A DNA stretch of 64,000 bases from an uncultured Thiohalocapsa sp. (GCF_913063425.1 NZ_CAJXYK010000012.1:62001-126000), one strand, 5' to 3'; counted from the first letter of the stretch, positions 32,915 through 42,931 are shown. Numbers and translations: made by a program. The notes: generated by a model from the sequence alone, not told the origin.

Positions 32915-33044
32915 CGTGGCTCCTGTGTGCAGCGTCCGGTAGAGACAGGGGCGCCGCAAATGCGTGCGGCGGCGGGACCGGGTGCTCGGCGCCCGGACGG
33001 CACGGTAGCAGCGCCGCCGCCCGCGGGCAAGCAAGCAGCGCGCC

Positions 33045-34037
33045 TCATGAGCCACGCTCCAGCCGGTGCAGTGTGATCTCCGGGGGGCAGAACCAGCGCA
33101 GCGGTACCCCACAGGCGCCGGTGCCGACGGAGGTGTAGCCCACCAGCTGCCGGTAGTGCCAGGGTCCGGCCTGCATGGGCTTGGGCGCGTTGCACACCTG
33201 CACCAGCGCATGGCCGCCGGGCAGGCAGATCTGTCCGCCATGGGTGTGGCCCGAGAGCATCACATCGAAGCCGTAATCCGCCGCCTCGCGGTAGGTCTCG
33301 GGCGAGTGGCAGAGCAGCAGCGTGAAGCCCTCGTCGGGGATGGCATCGCGCACACCGGCCAGGTCATGGGTGCGGTAGAAGTGCGGATCATCCACACCGG
33401 CGAGGTACAGCCGGGCGCCGCCGTAGGGCACCGGCACGACCTCGTTCAGCAGAAAACGCAGCCCTGCCCGCTCCAGCGGCGGCACGATCTCGATGAAATC
33501 ATGGTTGCCGAGCACCGCATACACAGGCGGGCGGAGCACCCCGAGCAACGCCAGCGTCTCCGCCACGGACGGCCCGTGATCCGCATCCGTGGTGTTGCGG
33601 AAATCGCCGGTGATGACGGCGATGTCGTAGTCCACGCCGGCGAGCCGCTCGCGCAGCACGGTGCCCAGCGCCGGGTCCAGGTCCAGATGCAGGTCGCTCA
33701 GCTGCAGCACGCGCAGGCCTGCCAGCGCCGGCGGCAGGCGCGGATGCGCCAGGCGGTGCTCCACCAGCCGCAGGTCGAGGAAATTGCGATAGCCCCAGCC
33801 GTGGATGCGCAGCAGGCGTGCCGTGCGGTCCGCCAGCACGTCGATGTCCAGCACCCGGGAGAGCCCGAGCAGGATCGCATCCTGGTGGGCGTCGCCGGCG
33901 ACATGGTCGATTTGGGTGTTGAGCCGCCGGCGCAGCCGTGCCCGGCCCAGGCGGCGGGCCAACTCGGCGTAGTCCGCCGCGTCCATGCCCGATGCCGCAT
34001 CCGGCATCTGGCGCGCCGCCTCTGCGCGATCTGTCAT
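33045..34037 (-). CDS. Calcineurin-like metallophosphoesterase
   Basis: The 330-residue product has the full set of metal-binding motifs: LQLSDLHLD, VITGDFRN, VLGNHDF, LLLCHSP and LSGHTHGGQICLPGG. The order fits YkuE-type phosphohydrolases. There is no obvious signal peptide or membrane helix, so it is probably cytosolic or peripheral. The start MTDRAEAARQM at 34037 follows GGGAGGG by about seven bases. An N-terminal helical region of about 100 residues precedes the catalytic core. The substrate is unknown. Confidence 0.9.
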   Translation of the reverse strand: MTDRAEAARQMPDAASGMDAADYAELARRLGRARLRRRLNTQIDHVAGDAHQDAILLGLSRVLDIDVLADRTARLLRIHGWGYRNFLDLRLVEHRLAHPRLPPALAGLRVLQLSDLHLDLDPALGTVLRERLAGVDYDIAVITGDFRNTTDADHGPSVAETLALLGVLRPPVYAVLGNHDFIEIVPPLERAGLRFLLNEVVPVPYGGARLYLAGVDDPHFYRTHDLAGVRDAIPDEGFTLLLCHSPETYREAADYGFDVMLSGHTHGGQICLPGGHALVQVCNAPKPMQAGPWHYRQLVGYTSVGTGACGVPLRWFCPPEITLHRLERGS

Positions 34038-34316
34038 GGCTGAGCCCTCCCGGTGCTGCGCCCGTCTCTGCCCCGGCGCGGATGGTGCCCGGGATGCGGC
34101 GGCTGATACAACAGGCCGCCGGCTCGGTGCCACGCCTCACCAGTGACGGATCTGCCATCCGACATGTTGCCAATGGCCCCGCCTTGCCCAGCCGGGCCCT
34201 GGGCGTACCCCGGACCGGCGCTTCCGGGCAGCACCGCAGCGGCGAAATGGGTTATCTTGAATTGGCTGGAAGCCGTACATCCCCCGCAGCCCTCCAAGCG
34301 CCAGGACCAGCCGGAC

Positions 34317-34886
34317 ATGCAGCTGTTCCAGCAGATCGATGCCCGCACCTTCGTGCACTGCGTGGACGCGCGGGGCCGCCTCAGTCACGTGAACGACGCC
34401 TGGCTCGACTTCGCCACGGAGAACGGCTGGTCGGTGACGGCCGCAGACGTGCTCGGGCGGCCGCTGATGGACAGCATCGCGGATGGCCACCTGCGCTACC
34501 TCTACGGCCTGCTGATGGCCCGGCTGCGGGACGGTCACGGCCCCTTCCGCTTCCCATACCGCTGCGACGCACCGGACTGCCGGCGCTACATGCAGATGCA
34601 CATGCTCTACCACCAGCGCTTAGGGGAGATCGAGTTCCGCAACCGGATTCTGCGCATCGAGCGGCGCACCGCTCAGGAGCTGCTGAACGTCCAGCACCCC
34701 ACCGACGAGCGCAGCGTGACGCTCTGCAGCGCCTGCAAGCGGGTGGACACGGACCAGGGCTGGCTTGAGCTGGAGGACGCGGTGCTGCGCCTGCACCTGT
34801 TCGATTGCGACCGGCTGCCGCGCACCAGGCACGGCGTCTGTCCGTCCTGTGCGGGGCGGTTCGTGGAGCTGGCCCGCTGCGGCTGA
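34317..34886 (+). CDS. PAS-domain protein with C-terminal zinc-type Cys motif
   Basis: The 189-residue product starts with a PAS-like fold (TFVHCVDARGRLSHVNDAWL, then LGRPLMDSIADG). It ends with two Cys pairs, LCSACKRVDTDQGWLELED and GVCPSCAGRFVEL. The Cys arrangement is like the CxxC tail found after PAS or receiver domains in many proteobacterial regulators. There is no output domain, so it may sense a ligand and bind a partner. The start is uncertain. The frame is open to 34143, and ATG 34317 is preferred because sequence before it is not PAS-like. Confidence 0.7.
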   Translation: MQLFQQIDARTFVHCVDARGRLSHVNDAWLDFATENGWSVTAADVLGRPLMDSIADGHLRYLYGLLMARLRDGHGPFRFPYRCDAPDCRRYMQMHMLYHQRLGEIEFRNRILRIERRTAQELLNVQHPTDERSVTLCSACKRVDTDQGWLELEDAVLRLHLFDCDRLPRTRHGVCPSCAGRFVELARCG

Positions 34887-34898
34887 CAGTCCGAGCCC

Positions 34899-35498
34899 TC
34901 AGCGACCGTGTGCCACCAGGCTCGGCAGCCCGCCCGCCATGGGCAGGCGGATGCGGCTGCGGCAGGCGTGGGGCACCTCCAGCAGCAGGAGCGCCGTATC
35001 GGCGAGGCCAAGCACTTCACCGAGGATGGCGCGCACCACGCCGCCGTGGGTCACCACCAGGGGTCGCCGGGCCGGGGCGTCCAGCACCTGGCGCCAGCCG
35101 GCGGCGACGCGCCCGCGGAAGTCGGCGAGCGGCTCGGCACCCGGCGGCGTGAAGCCGGCGGGGTCCGTCCAGAAGGCGGCCAGATCAGCCGGCGGCAGCT
35201 CGGCCGCGCGCTTGCCCTCCCAGGTGCCGAAATCGCGCTCGCGCAGCGCGGGCAGCACGGTCACCGGCAGGTCGAGCCGGATCGCAAGGGCCTCGGCGAA
35301 GGCGGCGCAGCGCCGTGCCGGCGAGCACAGCACCGCATCCCAGTGCCCGGCGGCGGCGTCCGCCGTGGCCGCCTCCAGCTGCGCCCAGCCGAGCGCGGTG
35401 AGGGGGTCGTCGCGGCTGCCGCGGAAACAGGACCCGCCGGCGGCCTCGCCGTGGCGGAGCAGGTCCACGAAGCCAGCGTCTTCGACGTATCCCGTCAT
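34899..35498 (-). CDS. cobC: Alpha-ribazole phosphatase-type histidine phosphatase CobC
   Basis: The 199-residue histidine phosphatase has the phospho-His motif DLLRHGEAAGG, ALRERDFGTWEGKR and the second catalytic His in LVVTHGGVVRAILGEVL. Its position directly after cobT, and the EGK/DFGTWEG pattern, suggest the CobC role of removing the phosphate from alpha-ribazole-5'-phosphate. Another phosphoglycerate-mutase-like role cannot be excluded by sequence alone. The gap to cobT is 37 bases. Confidence 0.86.
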   Translation of the reverse strand: MTGYVEDAGFVDLLRHGEAAGGSCFRGSRDDPLTALGWAQLEAATADAAAGHWDAVLCSPARRCAAFAEALAIRLDLPVTVLPALRERDFGTWEGKRAAELPPADLAAFWTDPAGFTPPGAEPLADFRGRVAAGWRQVLDAPARRPLVVTHGGVVRAILGEVLGLADTALLLLEVPHACRSRIRLPMAGGLPSLVAHGR

Positions 35499-35535
35499 CG
35501 CCGCACCCTCTCACCGAGCTGCCGGAAGCCGACCA

Positions 35536-36591
35536 TCAACGCCCCGCGGCAACACCCGCCTCGGCAAAGGTGGCCATGTCGTTGTGCAGCGCGCAGGCGA
35601 GGCGCAGCAGCGGCACCGCCGCGGCGGCGCCGCTGCCTTCGCCCAGGCGCATGCCGAGGTCCAGCAGCGCCGCCCCGTCCAGATCCGCCAGCATGGCCGC
35701 ATGGCCGGGCTCCGCCGAGCGATGGGTGAGCAGCAGCCAGTCGCCGGCGCCGGGGCAGAGGCGGGTCGCCGCGAGCGCCGCCGCCGTGCTGATGAAGCCG
35801 TCCACCAGCACCGGGACGCCCTGCTGGGCACAGGCCACATAGGCCCCTGCCAGCGCGGCGATCTCGAAGCCGCCCACGGCCGCGAGCACCGCGGCCGGGT
35901 CGCCGAGCCGCCCCGCATGCAGCGCCAGGGCCCGCTCGATGACGGCCGCCTTGCGCCGCACGCCGGCGGCGTCGAGGCCGGTGCCGGGACCCACAAGCTC
36001 CGCAGGGCGTGCCCCGAGCAGGGCGCAGGCCACGGCCGTGGCGGCGGTGGTGTTGCCGATGCCCATCTCGCCGCCGATGAAGAGGTCCACGCCCTGCGCT
36101 TGCGCCCGCGCCACCGCGGCGGCGCCCGCCTGTACCGCCGGCGCCACCTCGCCGTCGCGCATGGCCGGCCCCTGGCAAAAGTCCGCGGTGCCCGGGGCGA
36201 TGACAGCGTCCTGCACCAGCGGGTGCTCCGGCACCGCCACCACGGTGCCGAGATTCACCAGCTCGAGCCGGGCACCGAGCTCGCGCGCCAGCACGGAGAT
36301 GGCGGCACCGCCCGCGGCCATGTTGGCCACCATCTGTGCGGTGACGGACTGCGGGAAGGCCGAGACGCCGCCGGCGGCGACGCCGTGGTCCGCCGCGAAC
36401 ACGGTGATCCACACCCGGTCCGCCGTCGGCCGCGCCCGGCGCTGCAGACCGGCCAGGCGCAGGGCAAGCCCCTCCAGCATCCCCAGGGCGCCGCGGGGCT
36501 TGGTGAGCTCGCCCTGGCGGGCCGCGGCGCGGTCGGCGGCGTCCGGGTCCGGTGCGATGGCGGGTCGGCGTAGCCAGTCAATGTCAGTCAT
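35536..36591 (-). CDS. cobT: Nicotinate-nucleotide--dimethylbenzimidazole phosphoribosyltransferase
   Basis: Activates the lower ligand of cobalamin to alpha-ribazole phosphate. The 351-residue product starts [12 protein letters not shown] at 36591. Motifs visible are [43 protein letters not shown] and the catalytic Glu region [16 protein letters not shown]. Its ATG overlaps the cobU stop (TGATG), so translation is coupled. The frame to 36666 is longer but unneeded. Confidence 0.96.
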   Translation of the reverse strand: MTDIDWLRRPAIAPDPDAADRAAARQGELTKPRGALGMLEGLALRLAGLQRRARPTADRVWITVFAADHGVAAGGVSAFPQSVTAQMVANMAAGGAAISVLARELGARLELVNLGTVVAVPEHPLVQDAVIAPGTADFCQGPAMRDGEVAPAVQAGAAAVARAQAQGVDLFIGGEMGIGNTTAATAVACALLGARPAELVGPGTGLDAAGVRRKAAVIERALALHAGRLGDPAAVLAAVGGFEIAALAGAYVACAQQGVPVLVDGFISTAAALAATRLCPGAGDWLLLTHRSAEPGHAAMLADLDGAALLDLGMRLGEGSGAAAAVPLLRLACALHNDMATFAEAGVAAGR

Positions 36592-37130
36592 CAATCGTTG
36601 CCTTGGAGCGGCGGCCCCTTGAGCGCCAGCGGCAGGCCGGCGGCGGTGAAGTAGACGGCGTCGCAACGGGCCGCCAGCTGCTGATGCAGGCTGCCGGCGA
36701 GGTCGCAGTAGCGCCTTGCAAGCGCGTTCATGGGGATGACGCCGAGGTTGGTCTCGTTGCCGACGAAGATGACCTGCCCCGGCAGGTCGGCGAGCAGGGC
36801 CGGCAGGGCTTCAAGCTCCCGACCCAACCGCTCCTCGTCGCCCGCCCAAAGCAGGTTGCTGAGCCAGAGCGTCAGGCACTCCACCAGCACACAGCGGCAG
36901 GCGGCGGCCTCCCGGCGCAGGCTGTCCACCAGCGCCAGCGGCTCCTCCACCAGCCGCCAGTCGGCGGGCCGGCGCTCGCGGTGGGCGGCAATGCGCGCCG
37001 TCATCTCGTCGTCCGAGGCCCTGGCGGTGGCGATATAGGTCACGGCGAGGCCCGAATCGCGCGCCAGGCGCTCGGCGAGGCGGCTCTTGCCGGAGCGGAC
37101 GCCGCCCAGGATCAGCCTATGCATGGACAT
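36591..37130 (-). CDS. cobU: Adenosylcobinamide kinase/guanylyltransferase
   Basis: Phosphorylates adenosylcobinamide and adds GMP. The 179-residue product has the P-loop [15 protein letters not shown] and the family motifs [23 protein letters not shown] and [14 protein letters not shown]. It starts at 37130 or two codons later. It overlaps cobT and lies 108 bases after btuB, so the order btuB-cobU-cobT-cobC forms one probable operon under the cobalamin riboswitch. Confidence 0.96.
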   Translation of the reverse strand: MSMHRLILGGVRSGKSRLAERLARDSGLAVTYIATARASDDEMTARIAAHRERRPADWRLVEEPLALVDSLRREAAACRCVLVECLTLWLSNLLWAGDEERLGRELEALPALLADLPGQVIFVGNETNLGVIPMNALARRYCDLAGSLHQQLAARCDAVYFTAAGLPLALKGPPLQGND

Positions 37131-37238
37131 CCAGGTTCGCGTATCGAGTTTCGAGGTTCGAGGTTCGCGGTTCGGGTGACGCGGCGCATTGTCCGGGAAT
37201 GCAGCAGGAGGCCCGCCTCTCGCCCCTCGCCCTTCAAA

Positions 37239-39164
37239 TCAAGGCACATAGCGCAGCGTCACATAGAGCCCCCGCCCCGGCTGGTTGTAGTAGGCCACGG
37301 TTTCGTATTCGGTGTCGAAGACGTTCTCCAGCCGGGCCTGGATCTTAAGGGCCTCGCTGAAGGCGTAGGACGCCCGCAGGTCCAGCAGGGTATAGCCGTC
37401 CAGGCGCACGGAATTCGCGGGGTCGTCGAAGCGCCGGCCGGCGGCGAAAACGCTTGCACCCACGCCGACCCGCCCGAAGCGGCGGTCCAGGTCCAGGCGG
37501 AAGCTCTGCTCCGGGCGCCGGGCCAGCAGATTGCCGTCATCCGGGCCCTTGGATGTATTGCGTGGGTCGAGCAGGGTCAGGTTGGCCTGAATGTCCGTGC
37601 CCAGCAGGCGGCCGACGGTCACGGCCTCCAGGCCCCGGATGCGCGCCTGGTCGATGTTCTCGGCGGCGAAGGTGGGCGGCACCAGGGTGATGAGGTCGTC
37701 GATGTGGGTCTCGTAGACATTCAGCGAGAAGTCCAAGGGACCGGCGCGCCCGGCGATGCCGAGCTCGGCGCTGCGGGATTCCTCTGGGTCCAGGTCCGGG
37801 TTGCCGCCGGCGAAGAAGGCATCGCCCGGATAGTAGAGGTCGTTGAAGGTGGGTGCCGTGAAGGCCGTGCCATAGGCCGCGGTGACCCGCAGGTCCGGCG
37901 TGATGTCATAGCCGAGCACAAGGTCGCCGGTGGTGTGGCCGCCGAACTGCTCGTTGTCGTCATGCCGCAGGCTCGCCTTGACCGCGGCGGGACCGAGCCA
38001 GGCCTGGTATTCGCCGAAGACGCCGATGTTGTCCCGGGAGCTCAGGGTGTAGTCCACGTCGCTGGTGACGGCGTCCTCCTGGTAGTCAACGCCGACGGTG
38101 ACGAGATGATCGGCGCCCACGGCGACATCGTTCTGCAGGCTCAGGCTGTCGCGACGGGTGTCGAAGCGGCTTGCGAAGGCGCCGTCCTTGAAGTTGCGCT
38201 GCTCGTCCCAGCTGCGTCCCGCGGAGAGCTTCACGTCCCAGGCGTCCAGCGGGCGCAGGCGCAGACTGACGCCTGCCACCTGCTGGACGTTGCGGGCCTG
38301 GTTCTGGAAGGCGCCGTCGTAGTCCACGTCCGTCTCGGCGCGCAGGAATGTGGCGTCGACGCTGAACCGCTCGGAGAGGTCGTAGCCGGCGCTGGCGCTG
38401 ACACCCTGATTGGTGTAGCCGTCTGCATCCGGCTCGTCCGTGCCGCAGCCGTCGAAGTACGGGAAGCCGCGCCCGGCGCAGGCATCGAAGCCGCGGCTCT
38501 GATCGAAGTTGCCGGCGACACTGAAGCGCCCCTGCTCGCCGCCGCCGCGGATGCCGCCGGCGATACCGGCCGTCTGATACCGCCCGGCGCTGAGGCTGCC
38601 GAAGGCCCGCAGCGGCCCGCCGCCGCGGCGGGTGAAGACCTGCACCACGCCGCCCGCGGCCTCCGAGCCATAGAGGCTGGAGCGTGGGCCGCGCACCACC
38701 TCGATGCGCTCGATCTGATCCACCGGCAGATTCTGAAACTCGGTCTGCCCGGTGGTGGCGGAGCCGACCTTGATGCCGTCCACCAGAAACAGGACCTGGT
38801 TGGGATTGGTGCCGCGCAGATACAGGTTCGCGACCCGCCCCGGCCCACCGAAGCTTGCCATGGAAATGCCAGGCAGGCCGCGCAGCAGGTCCAGGGTGCT
38901 GCGCGCCTGGGAGCGCTCGATGTCGTCTCGGGTGACGACGCTCACGGGCGCCAGGGTGGCATCCGCGGTTTCCGCGGTGCGGGTGGCCGTGACCACCACG
39001 GGGTCCACCTCGCTCACAGCATCGACGAAGCCCGCGTCCGGGGCGGAATCGGCGTCAGTCGCGGCACTCGTCGCGCCGGTTGTTGCGAGCGACAGCAGCG
39101 ACGCTGCCACGAGCACACCGCTGCGGCGCCGCTGCCGCAGAGGCTTTTCTGGTAGACGTGTCAT
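37239..39164 (-). CDS. btuB: TonB-dependent vitamin B12 receptor BtuB
   Basis: Outer-membrane cobalamin transporter, 641 residues. It starts MTRLPEKPLRQ at 39164 after AGAGG, with a signal peptide ending near TSAA. A TonB box (DPVVVTATRTAE) is followed by the plug domain (LPGISMASFGGPGRVANLYL, then VLFLVDGIKVG and EVVRGPRSSLYGSEAAGG) and a 22-strand-type barrel. The segment RGFPYFDGCGTDEPDADGYT matches BtuB-like receptors that have a Cys-bearing loop. It lies downstream of a cobalamin riboswitch, which supports a B12 role. The last residue is Pro rather than the usual Phe, a minor oddity. Confidence 0.94.
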   Translation of the reverse strand: MTRLPEKPLRQRRRSGVLVAASLLSLATTGATSAATDADSAPDAGFVDAVSEVDPVVVTATRTAETADATLAPVSVVTRDDIERSQARSTLDLLRGLPGISMASFGGPGRVANLYLRGTNPNQVLFLVDGIKVGSATTGQTEFQNLPVDQIERIEVVRGPRSSLYGSEAAGGVVQVFTRRGGGPLRAFGSLSAGRYQTAGIAGGIRGGGEQGRFSVAGNFDQSRGFDACAGRGFPYFDGCGTDEPDADGYTNQGVSASAGYDLSERFSVDATFLRAETDVDYDGAFQNQARNVQQVAGVSLRLRPLDAWDVKLSAGRSWDEQRNFKDGAFASRFDTRRDSLSLQNDVAVGADHLVTVGVDYQEDAVTSDVDYTLSSRDNIGVFGEYQAWLGPAAVKASLRHDDNEQFGGHTTGDLVLGYDITPDLRVTAAYGTAFTAPTFNDLYYPGDAFFAGGNPDLDPEESRSAELGIAGRAGPLDFSLNVYETHIDDLITLVPPTFAAENIDQARIRGLEAVTVGRLLGTDIQANLTLLDPRNTSKGPDDGNLLARRPEQSFRLDLDRRFGRVGVGASVFAAGRRFDDPANSVRLDGYTLLDLRASYAFSEALKIQARLENVFDTEYETVAYYNQPGRGLYVTLRYVP

Positions 39165-39408
39165 GCAATACCTCTCGACTCCCCGCTCACCCGCTGGGGA
39201 TTTCGGTGAATTCAAGCGCCGAGAGGCGGCGGGCGGCGTGGGCGATGGACGAGGCAGGACGCACAAGGCGGCGGCCCGCGGATGCGGACGCGACCGATTG
39301 CTGCGGCGGGCACACGAGCGGCACCGGCACGCCGGCACCGCCCACCGCGACGCCGCGAGCAACCGTTGGGCCGGTATCCGGGCTCACGAGCTGGGAGGCG
39401 GGCCTGGC
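39165..39408. other. btuB leader, repeat-free part
   Basis: The untranslated stretch between the btuB start and the repeat array. Nothing is recognisable beyond the AGAGG ribosome site just before the ATG. Confidence 0.5.
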
Positions 39409-39490
39409 GGCTCCTGGGGGGCTCCTGGGGGGCTCCTGGGGGGCTCCTGGGGGGCTCCTGGGGGGGCTCCCGGGGGCGCTCCTGGGGGGC
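39409..39490. repeat. Seven tandem 11-12 bp repeats in the btuB leader
   Basis: The unit ggctcctgggg recurs with ctcc starts at 39411, 39422, 39433, 39444, 39455, 39467 and 39479. The first five are identical with an 11-base period. The last two are 12 bases and diverged. In the btuB mRNA the unit reads CCCCAGGAGCC, so each copy carries an AGGAG anti-SD-like core. It lies between the riboswitch and the start codon. Confidence 0.92.
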
Positions 39491-39511
39491 CTTTGCCCGC
39501 ACATCCCGGCC

Positions 39512-39706
39512 GCGACGCCTTCCCGCGGCCCAGCTGGCCACAGTGGCATGTGTCACGGCGCGACTCGCCTACCGTTGCGGGGGCAGCGCCGGCATCACGC
39601 GGCATCGGCGGCAGCGCTGCGGTTGCGCGCACCGACACCGGCGTTGGACCGGCTTCCCGTTCAACCCCGCCACCGCCTGGCGAATGCCGGCGGCCGGGGC
39701 ACCCAT
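39512..39706 (-). promoter_or_regulatory. Cobalamin riboswitch upstream of btuB
   Basis: Read on the minus strand, the conserved blocks appear in order: GGTGCC (39703-39698), GAACGGGAAGCCGG (39662-39649), CGCTGCCCCCGCAACGGT (39588-39571), the B12 box GCCACTG (39547-39541) and GGGAAGGCG (39524-39516). Spacing is normal. It should repress btuB and probably cobUTC when adenosylcobalamin is abundant. I do not see a clear terminator, so control may be at ribosome binding. Confidence 0.93.
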
Positions 39707-39991
39707 CGGAAAGCCCGAATATTCTGATGTTTCTTTGCCCCCGACCGCAAGCGCGCCGCCTGACACGGGTCAACGGCAAGGCTCGCGGCGCCGCCGGGCA
39801 AGGCGCTGTTCCACTGGACGCTGGATGGGCTGGGCCGATGGATGCCGCCGGCAGGCCATCACCAGTGCACCCGGTGCCGAGGCAGGGGGGCCGCCGCGGC
39901 AGACTGCGACCTCCCCGCAGGGCTTAGGCGCTTCAATGGCGTACAATCCGTAGGATAACGCTGGACCCTATCACGCAGAGCAGTGCCCCCA

Positions 39992-42931
39992 ATGCCAGAC
40001 ACCAGCAGCGGCGTCGACCTGCCGCACACCGAGGACACACCGGCTGAAGCCAGATTCTATGTCGTCGCCGTGGGCGCCTCCGCCGGCGGACTCGACGCAC
40101 TGGAGCGCTTCTTCCACGGCCTGCCGGCGCGCTCTGGGGCCGCCTATGTGGTGATCCAGCACCTGTCGCCGGATCACAAGAGCATGATGGGTAACCTCCT
40201 CGGCCGACACACCGGCATGCCGGTGGTCACCGTCGAGGACGGCATGGACATCAAGCCGGATCGGGTGCACCTGATCCCGCCGGCGAGCGTCATGAGCGTC
40301 TCGCGCAGCCAGCTGCGCCTGAGCCCGAAGAACCCCCGTGGGCTCACGCTGCCCATCGACCTCTTCTTCACCGCCCTGGCACGGGAGTTCGGCAAGTACG
40401 CCATCGGTGTGGTGCTGTCGGGCACCGGCTCCGACGGCACCCGCGGCGCGGTGGCCATCAACGACGCCGGCGGCCTGCTGCTGGCGCAGGAGCCCGAGTC
40501 CGCCAAGTTCGACGGCATGCCGCGCAGCGTCATTGCCACCGGGCTGGTGGACGGCACCCTGCCGCCGGAGGAGCTGGGCCCGCGGGTGATGGACCACATC
40601 AGCCAGGCGCCGCGCCCGCGCATCCGCCCGCCCGAGGAAGGCATCACCGCGGACCGCCAGAGCGCGCTGGAGGAGACCATGCACCTGCTTCAGCAGCAGG
40701 GCGGCATCGACTTCCGCGAGTACAAGCCGGCCACGGTGATGCGCCGCATCGAGCGCCGCATGCAGGTGCGCCACGTGCCGGACCTGGAGAACTACGCCCG
40801 CCTGCTGGACGGCGACCGCACCGAGCTCAACGCCCTGCGCCGGGAGCTGCTCATCCCGGTCACCAGCTTCTTCCGCGATCCCGTGGCCTTCGAGGTCCTC
40901 GCCCAGACCGCCATCGACACCATCGTCAAGGAGCGCGGCGAAAACCAGCCCATCCGCATCTGGGTGCCCGGCGCCTCCACCGGCGAGGAGGCCTACTCCA
41001 TCGCCATTCTCTTCGCCGAGGCCTGCGCGCGGGCGCGGCGCTGGCCGCCGATCAAGCTGTTCGCCACCGACGTCGAGCAGCACAACGTGGACTTCGGCAG
41101 CGCCGGCGTTTTCTCCGAGGCCATCACCACCGAGGTCTCGCCGGAGCGCCTGGAGCAGTGGTTCTACAAACGCGGCAACCACTTCGTCATCAAGAACGAG
41201 ATCCGCCAGAACATCGTCTTCGCACGCCACAACCTGCTGCAGGACCCGCCCTTCACGCGCATGGACCTGGTCTCCTGCCGCAACCTGCTCATCTACTTCC
41301 GCACCGAGGCCCAGGAGCGGGCGCTCAGGCGGCTGCAATACGCCCTGGCCCCCGGCGGCTTCCTGTTCTTGGGATCCAGCGAGACCCTGGCACAGCTCCA
41401 GACCGACTTCACCGCCGTCAACTCCAAGGCCAAGGTGTTCCGCATCCTGCGCCACGTCGCACTGCCGCTGGACACCGGCGCCTCGCAGCTGCAGCGCCTC
41501 GCCGGCGCTGCCCATGCCCACCCGCGACGCCACAGCCACAAGGACCGCCAGCTCACCGACGCCGCCGCCATCGAGGCGGGCGAGTCCGTGCTGCTGCGCT
41601 CCTACGCGCCCACCAGCCTGCTGCTGAACGGCAACCAGGAGCTGATGCACGTCTTCGGCGACGTCAGCCATTACCTGCGCATCGGCGAGGGCGCCGTCAC
41701 CCTGGACCTTGCCAAGCTGCTGCCGCCGGCGCTGGCCCCGGTGGCCCAGGCCCTGCTGCACAAGACCGCCCGCGGCCATGAGCCGCTGCGCTCGGACCTG
41801 CTCACCATGCAGCTGCCCGACGGCAGCAGCGAGCGGCTGCGGCTGGTGGCGCGCAGCGTGTCGCTGGACCAGGGCGAGCCGCACCTGCTGTTGTCCTTCG
41901 AGCCGGACACCGCGCCGGTGGACGAGACGCTGGCGCGCGGCAGCGCCATCGAGACCATGAACATGGACCAGGAGCACGCCGAGCGCGTGCAGACCCTGGA
42001 GCGCGAGCTGGCCGCCACCCGCGAGAGCCTGCAGGCCACCATCGAAGAGCTGGAGACCGCCAACGAAGAGCTCCAGGCCACCAACGAGGAGCTGATGGCC
42101 TCCAACGAAGAGCTTCAGTCCTCCAACGAGGAGCTGCAGTCCGTCAACGAGGAGCTCTACACCGTCAACGCCGAGAACCAGGAGAAGATCGAGATCCTGA
42201 ACCGCCTCAACGCAGACCTGGACAACATGGCCAAGGCGGCGGCCATCGCCACCATCTTCGTGGACGCCAACCTGCTGCTGACCCGCTTCACGCCGGAGGC
42301 CACCAGCCTGTTCAAGATCCGCGACGGCGACATCGGCCGCTCCATCGAGGACTTCACCAATCTGCTGGACTATCCAGAGTTCGTCGCCGAGCTCAAGCGC
42401 ACCATCGCCGACGGCGAGATGAGCCAGCGCGAGATCCGCGCCGCCAACGGCCGGCTCTATCTGCTGCGGGTGCTGCCCTACGCGGTGCGCGAGCGCGAGG
42501 CCCGGGGCGCCGTGGCCACCTTCGTGGACGTCACCGTGCTGCGCGACGCCGAGCGCCTGCAGGCGGTGCTGGACTCGCTGCCGGAGCACGTCGCGCTGCT
42601 GGACGACGACGGCGAGGTGAAGATGATCAATCGCGCCTGGCGTGAGTTCGCGGCGGCTCACGACGCCGCGGGCGGACTGGGCAGCCGCTATCCGGAAGCC
42701 TGGGCCGGCGAAAAAGGCTTCGACGAGCCGCAGGAGTCCCAACTGCGTGATGGGCTCGACGCCCTCATCGGCGGGGCCAGCGAGACCTTCTCCATGATCT
42801 ACCCGTACCACGGCGACGACGGGGAGCGCTGGTTCGCCATGCACGCCGCACCCATCGTGCACGGCAACGGCGGCATCGTCGTGAGCCACGTGGATATCAC
42901 CCGCTGGTATCGCGGCGCCACCCCGGCCTGA
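39992..42931 (+). CDS. CheB-CheR-PAS fusion protein
   Basis: The product has about 979 residues. The N-terminal CheB methylesterase domain has GASAGGLDALERFF, IQHLSPDHKS and VLSGTGSDGTRGAVA (Ser, His and Asp of the triad). A CheR methyltransferase domain follows (SFFRDPVAFEVL, VPGASTGEEAYSIAI, DLVSCRNLLIYF). A long coiled coil built on ANEELQATNEELMASNEEL follows, then a PAS-like region and a second one near the end. There is no receiver domain on CheB and no kinase. Such fusions occur as stand-alone signalling proteins. No chemotaxis operon is nearby. GTG at 39983 is an alternative start. Confidence 0.92.
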   Translation: MPDTSSGVDLPHTEDTPAEARFYVVAVGASAGGLDALERFFHGLPARSGAAYVVIQHLSPDHKSMMGNLLGRHTGMPVVTVEDGMDIKPDRVHLIPPASVMSVSRSQLRLSPKNPRGLTLPIDLFFTALAREFGKYAIGVVLSGTGSDGTRGAVAINDAGGLLLAQEPESAKFDGMPRSVIATGLVDGTLPPEELGPRVMDHISQAPRPRIRPPEEGITADRQSALEETMHLLQQQGGIDFREYKPATVMRRIERRMQVRHVPDLENYARLLDGDRTELNALRRELLIPVTSFFRDPVAFEVLAQTAIDTIVKERGENQPIRIWVPGASTGEEAYSIAILFAEACARARRWPPIKLFATDVEQHNVDFGSAGVFSEAITTEVSPERLEQWFYKRGNHFVIKNEIRQNIVFARHNLLQDPPFTRMDLVSCRNLLIYFRTEAQERALRRLQYALAPGGFLFLGSSETLAQLQTDFTAVNSKAKVFRILRHVALPLDTGASQLQRLAGAAHAHPRRHSHKDRQLTDAAAIEAGESVLLRSYAPTSLLLNGNQELMHVFGDVSHYLRIGEGAVTLDLAKLLPPALAPVAQALLHKTARGHEPLRSDLLTMQLPDGSSERLRLVARSVSLDQGEPHLLLSFEPDTAPVDETLARGSAIETMNMDQEHAERVQTLERELAATRESLQATIEELETANEELQATNEELMASNEELQSSNEELQSVNEELYTVNAENQEKIEILNRLNADLDNMAKAAAIATIFVDANLLLTRFTPEATSLFKIRDGDIGRSIEDFTNLLDYPEFVAELKRTIADGEMSQREIRAANGRLYLLRVLPYAVREREARGAVATFVDVTVLRDAERLQAVLDSLPEHVALLDDDGEVKMINRAWREFAAAHDAAGGLGSRYPEAWAGEKGFDEPQESQLRDGLDALIGGASETFSMIYPYHGDDGERWFAMHAAPIVHGNGGIVVSHVDITRWYRGATPA

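Noticed and set aside
39409-39490. Tandem repeats as a CRISPR array
   Set aside because: The units are 11-12 bp with no spacers and no cas genes are nearby.
31045-39706. Complete de novo cobalamin synthesis cluster
   Set aside because: Only lower-ligand assembly (cobS, cobC, cobT, cobU) and uptake (btuB) genes are present. There are no corrin-ring genes.
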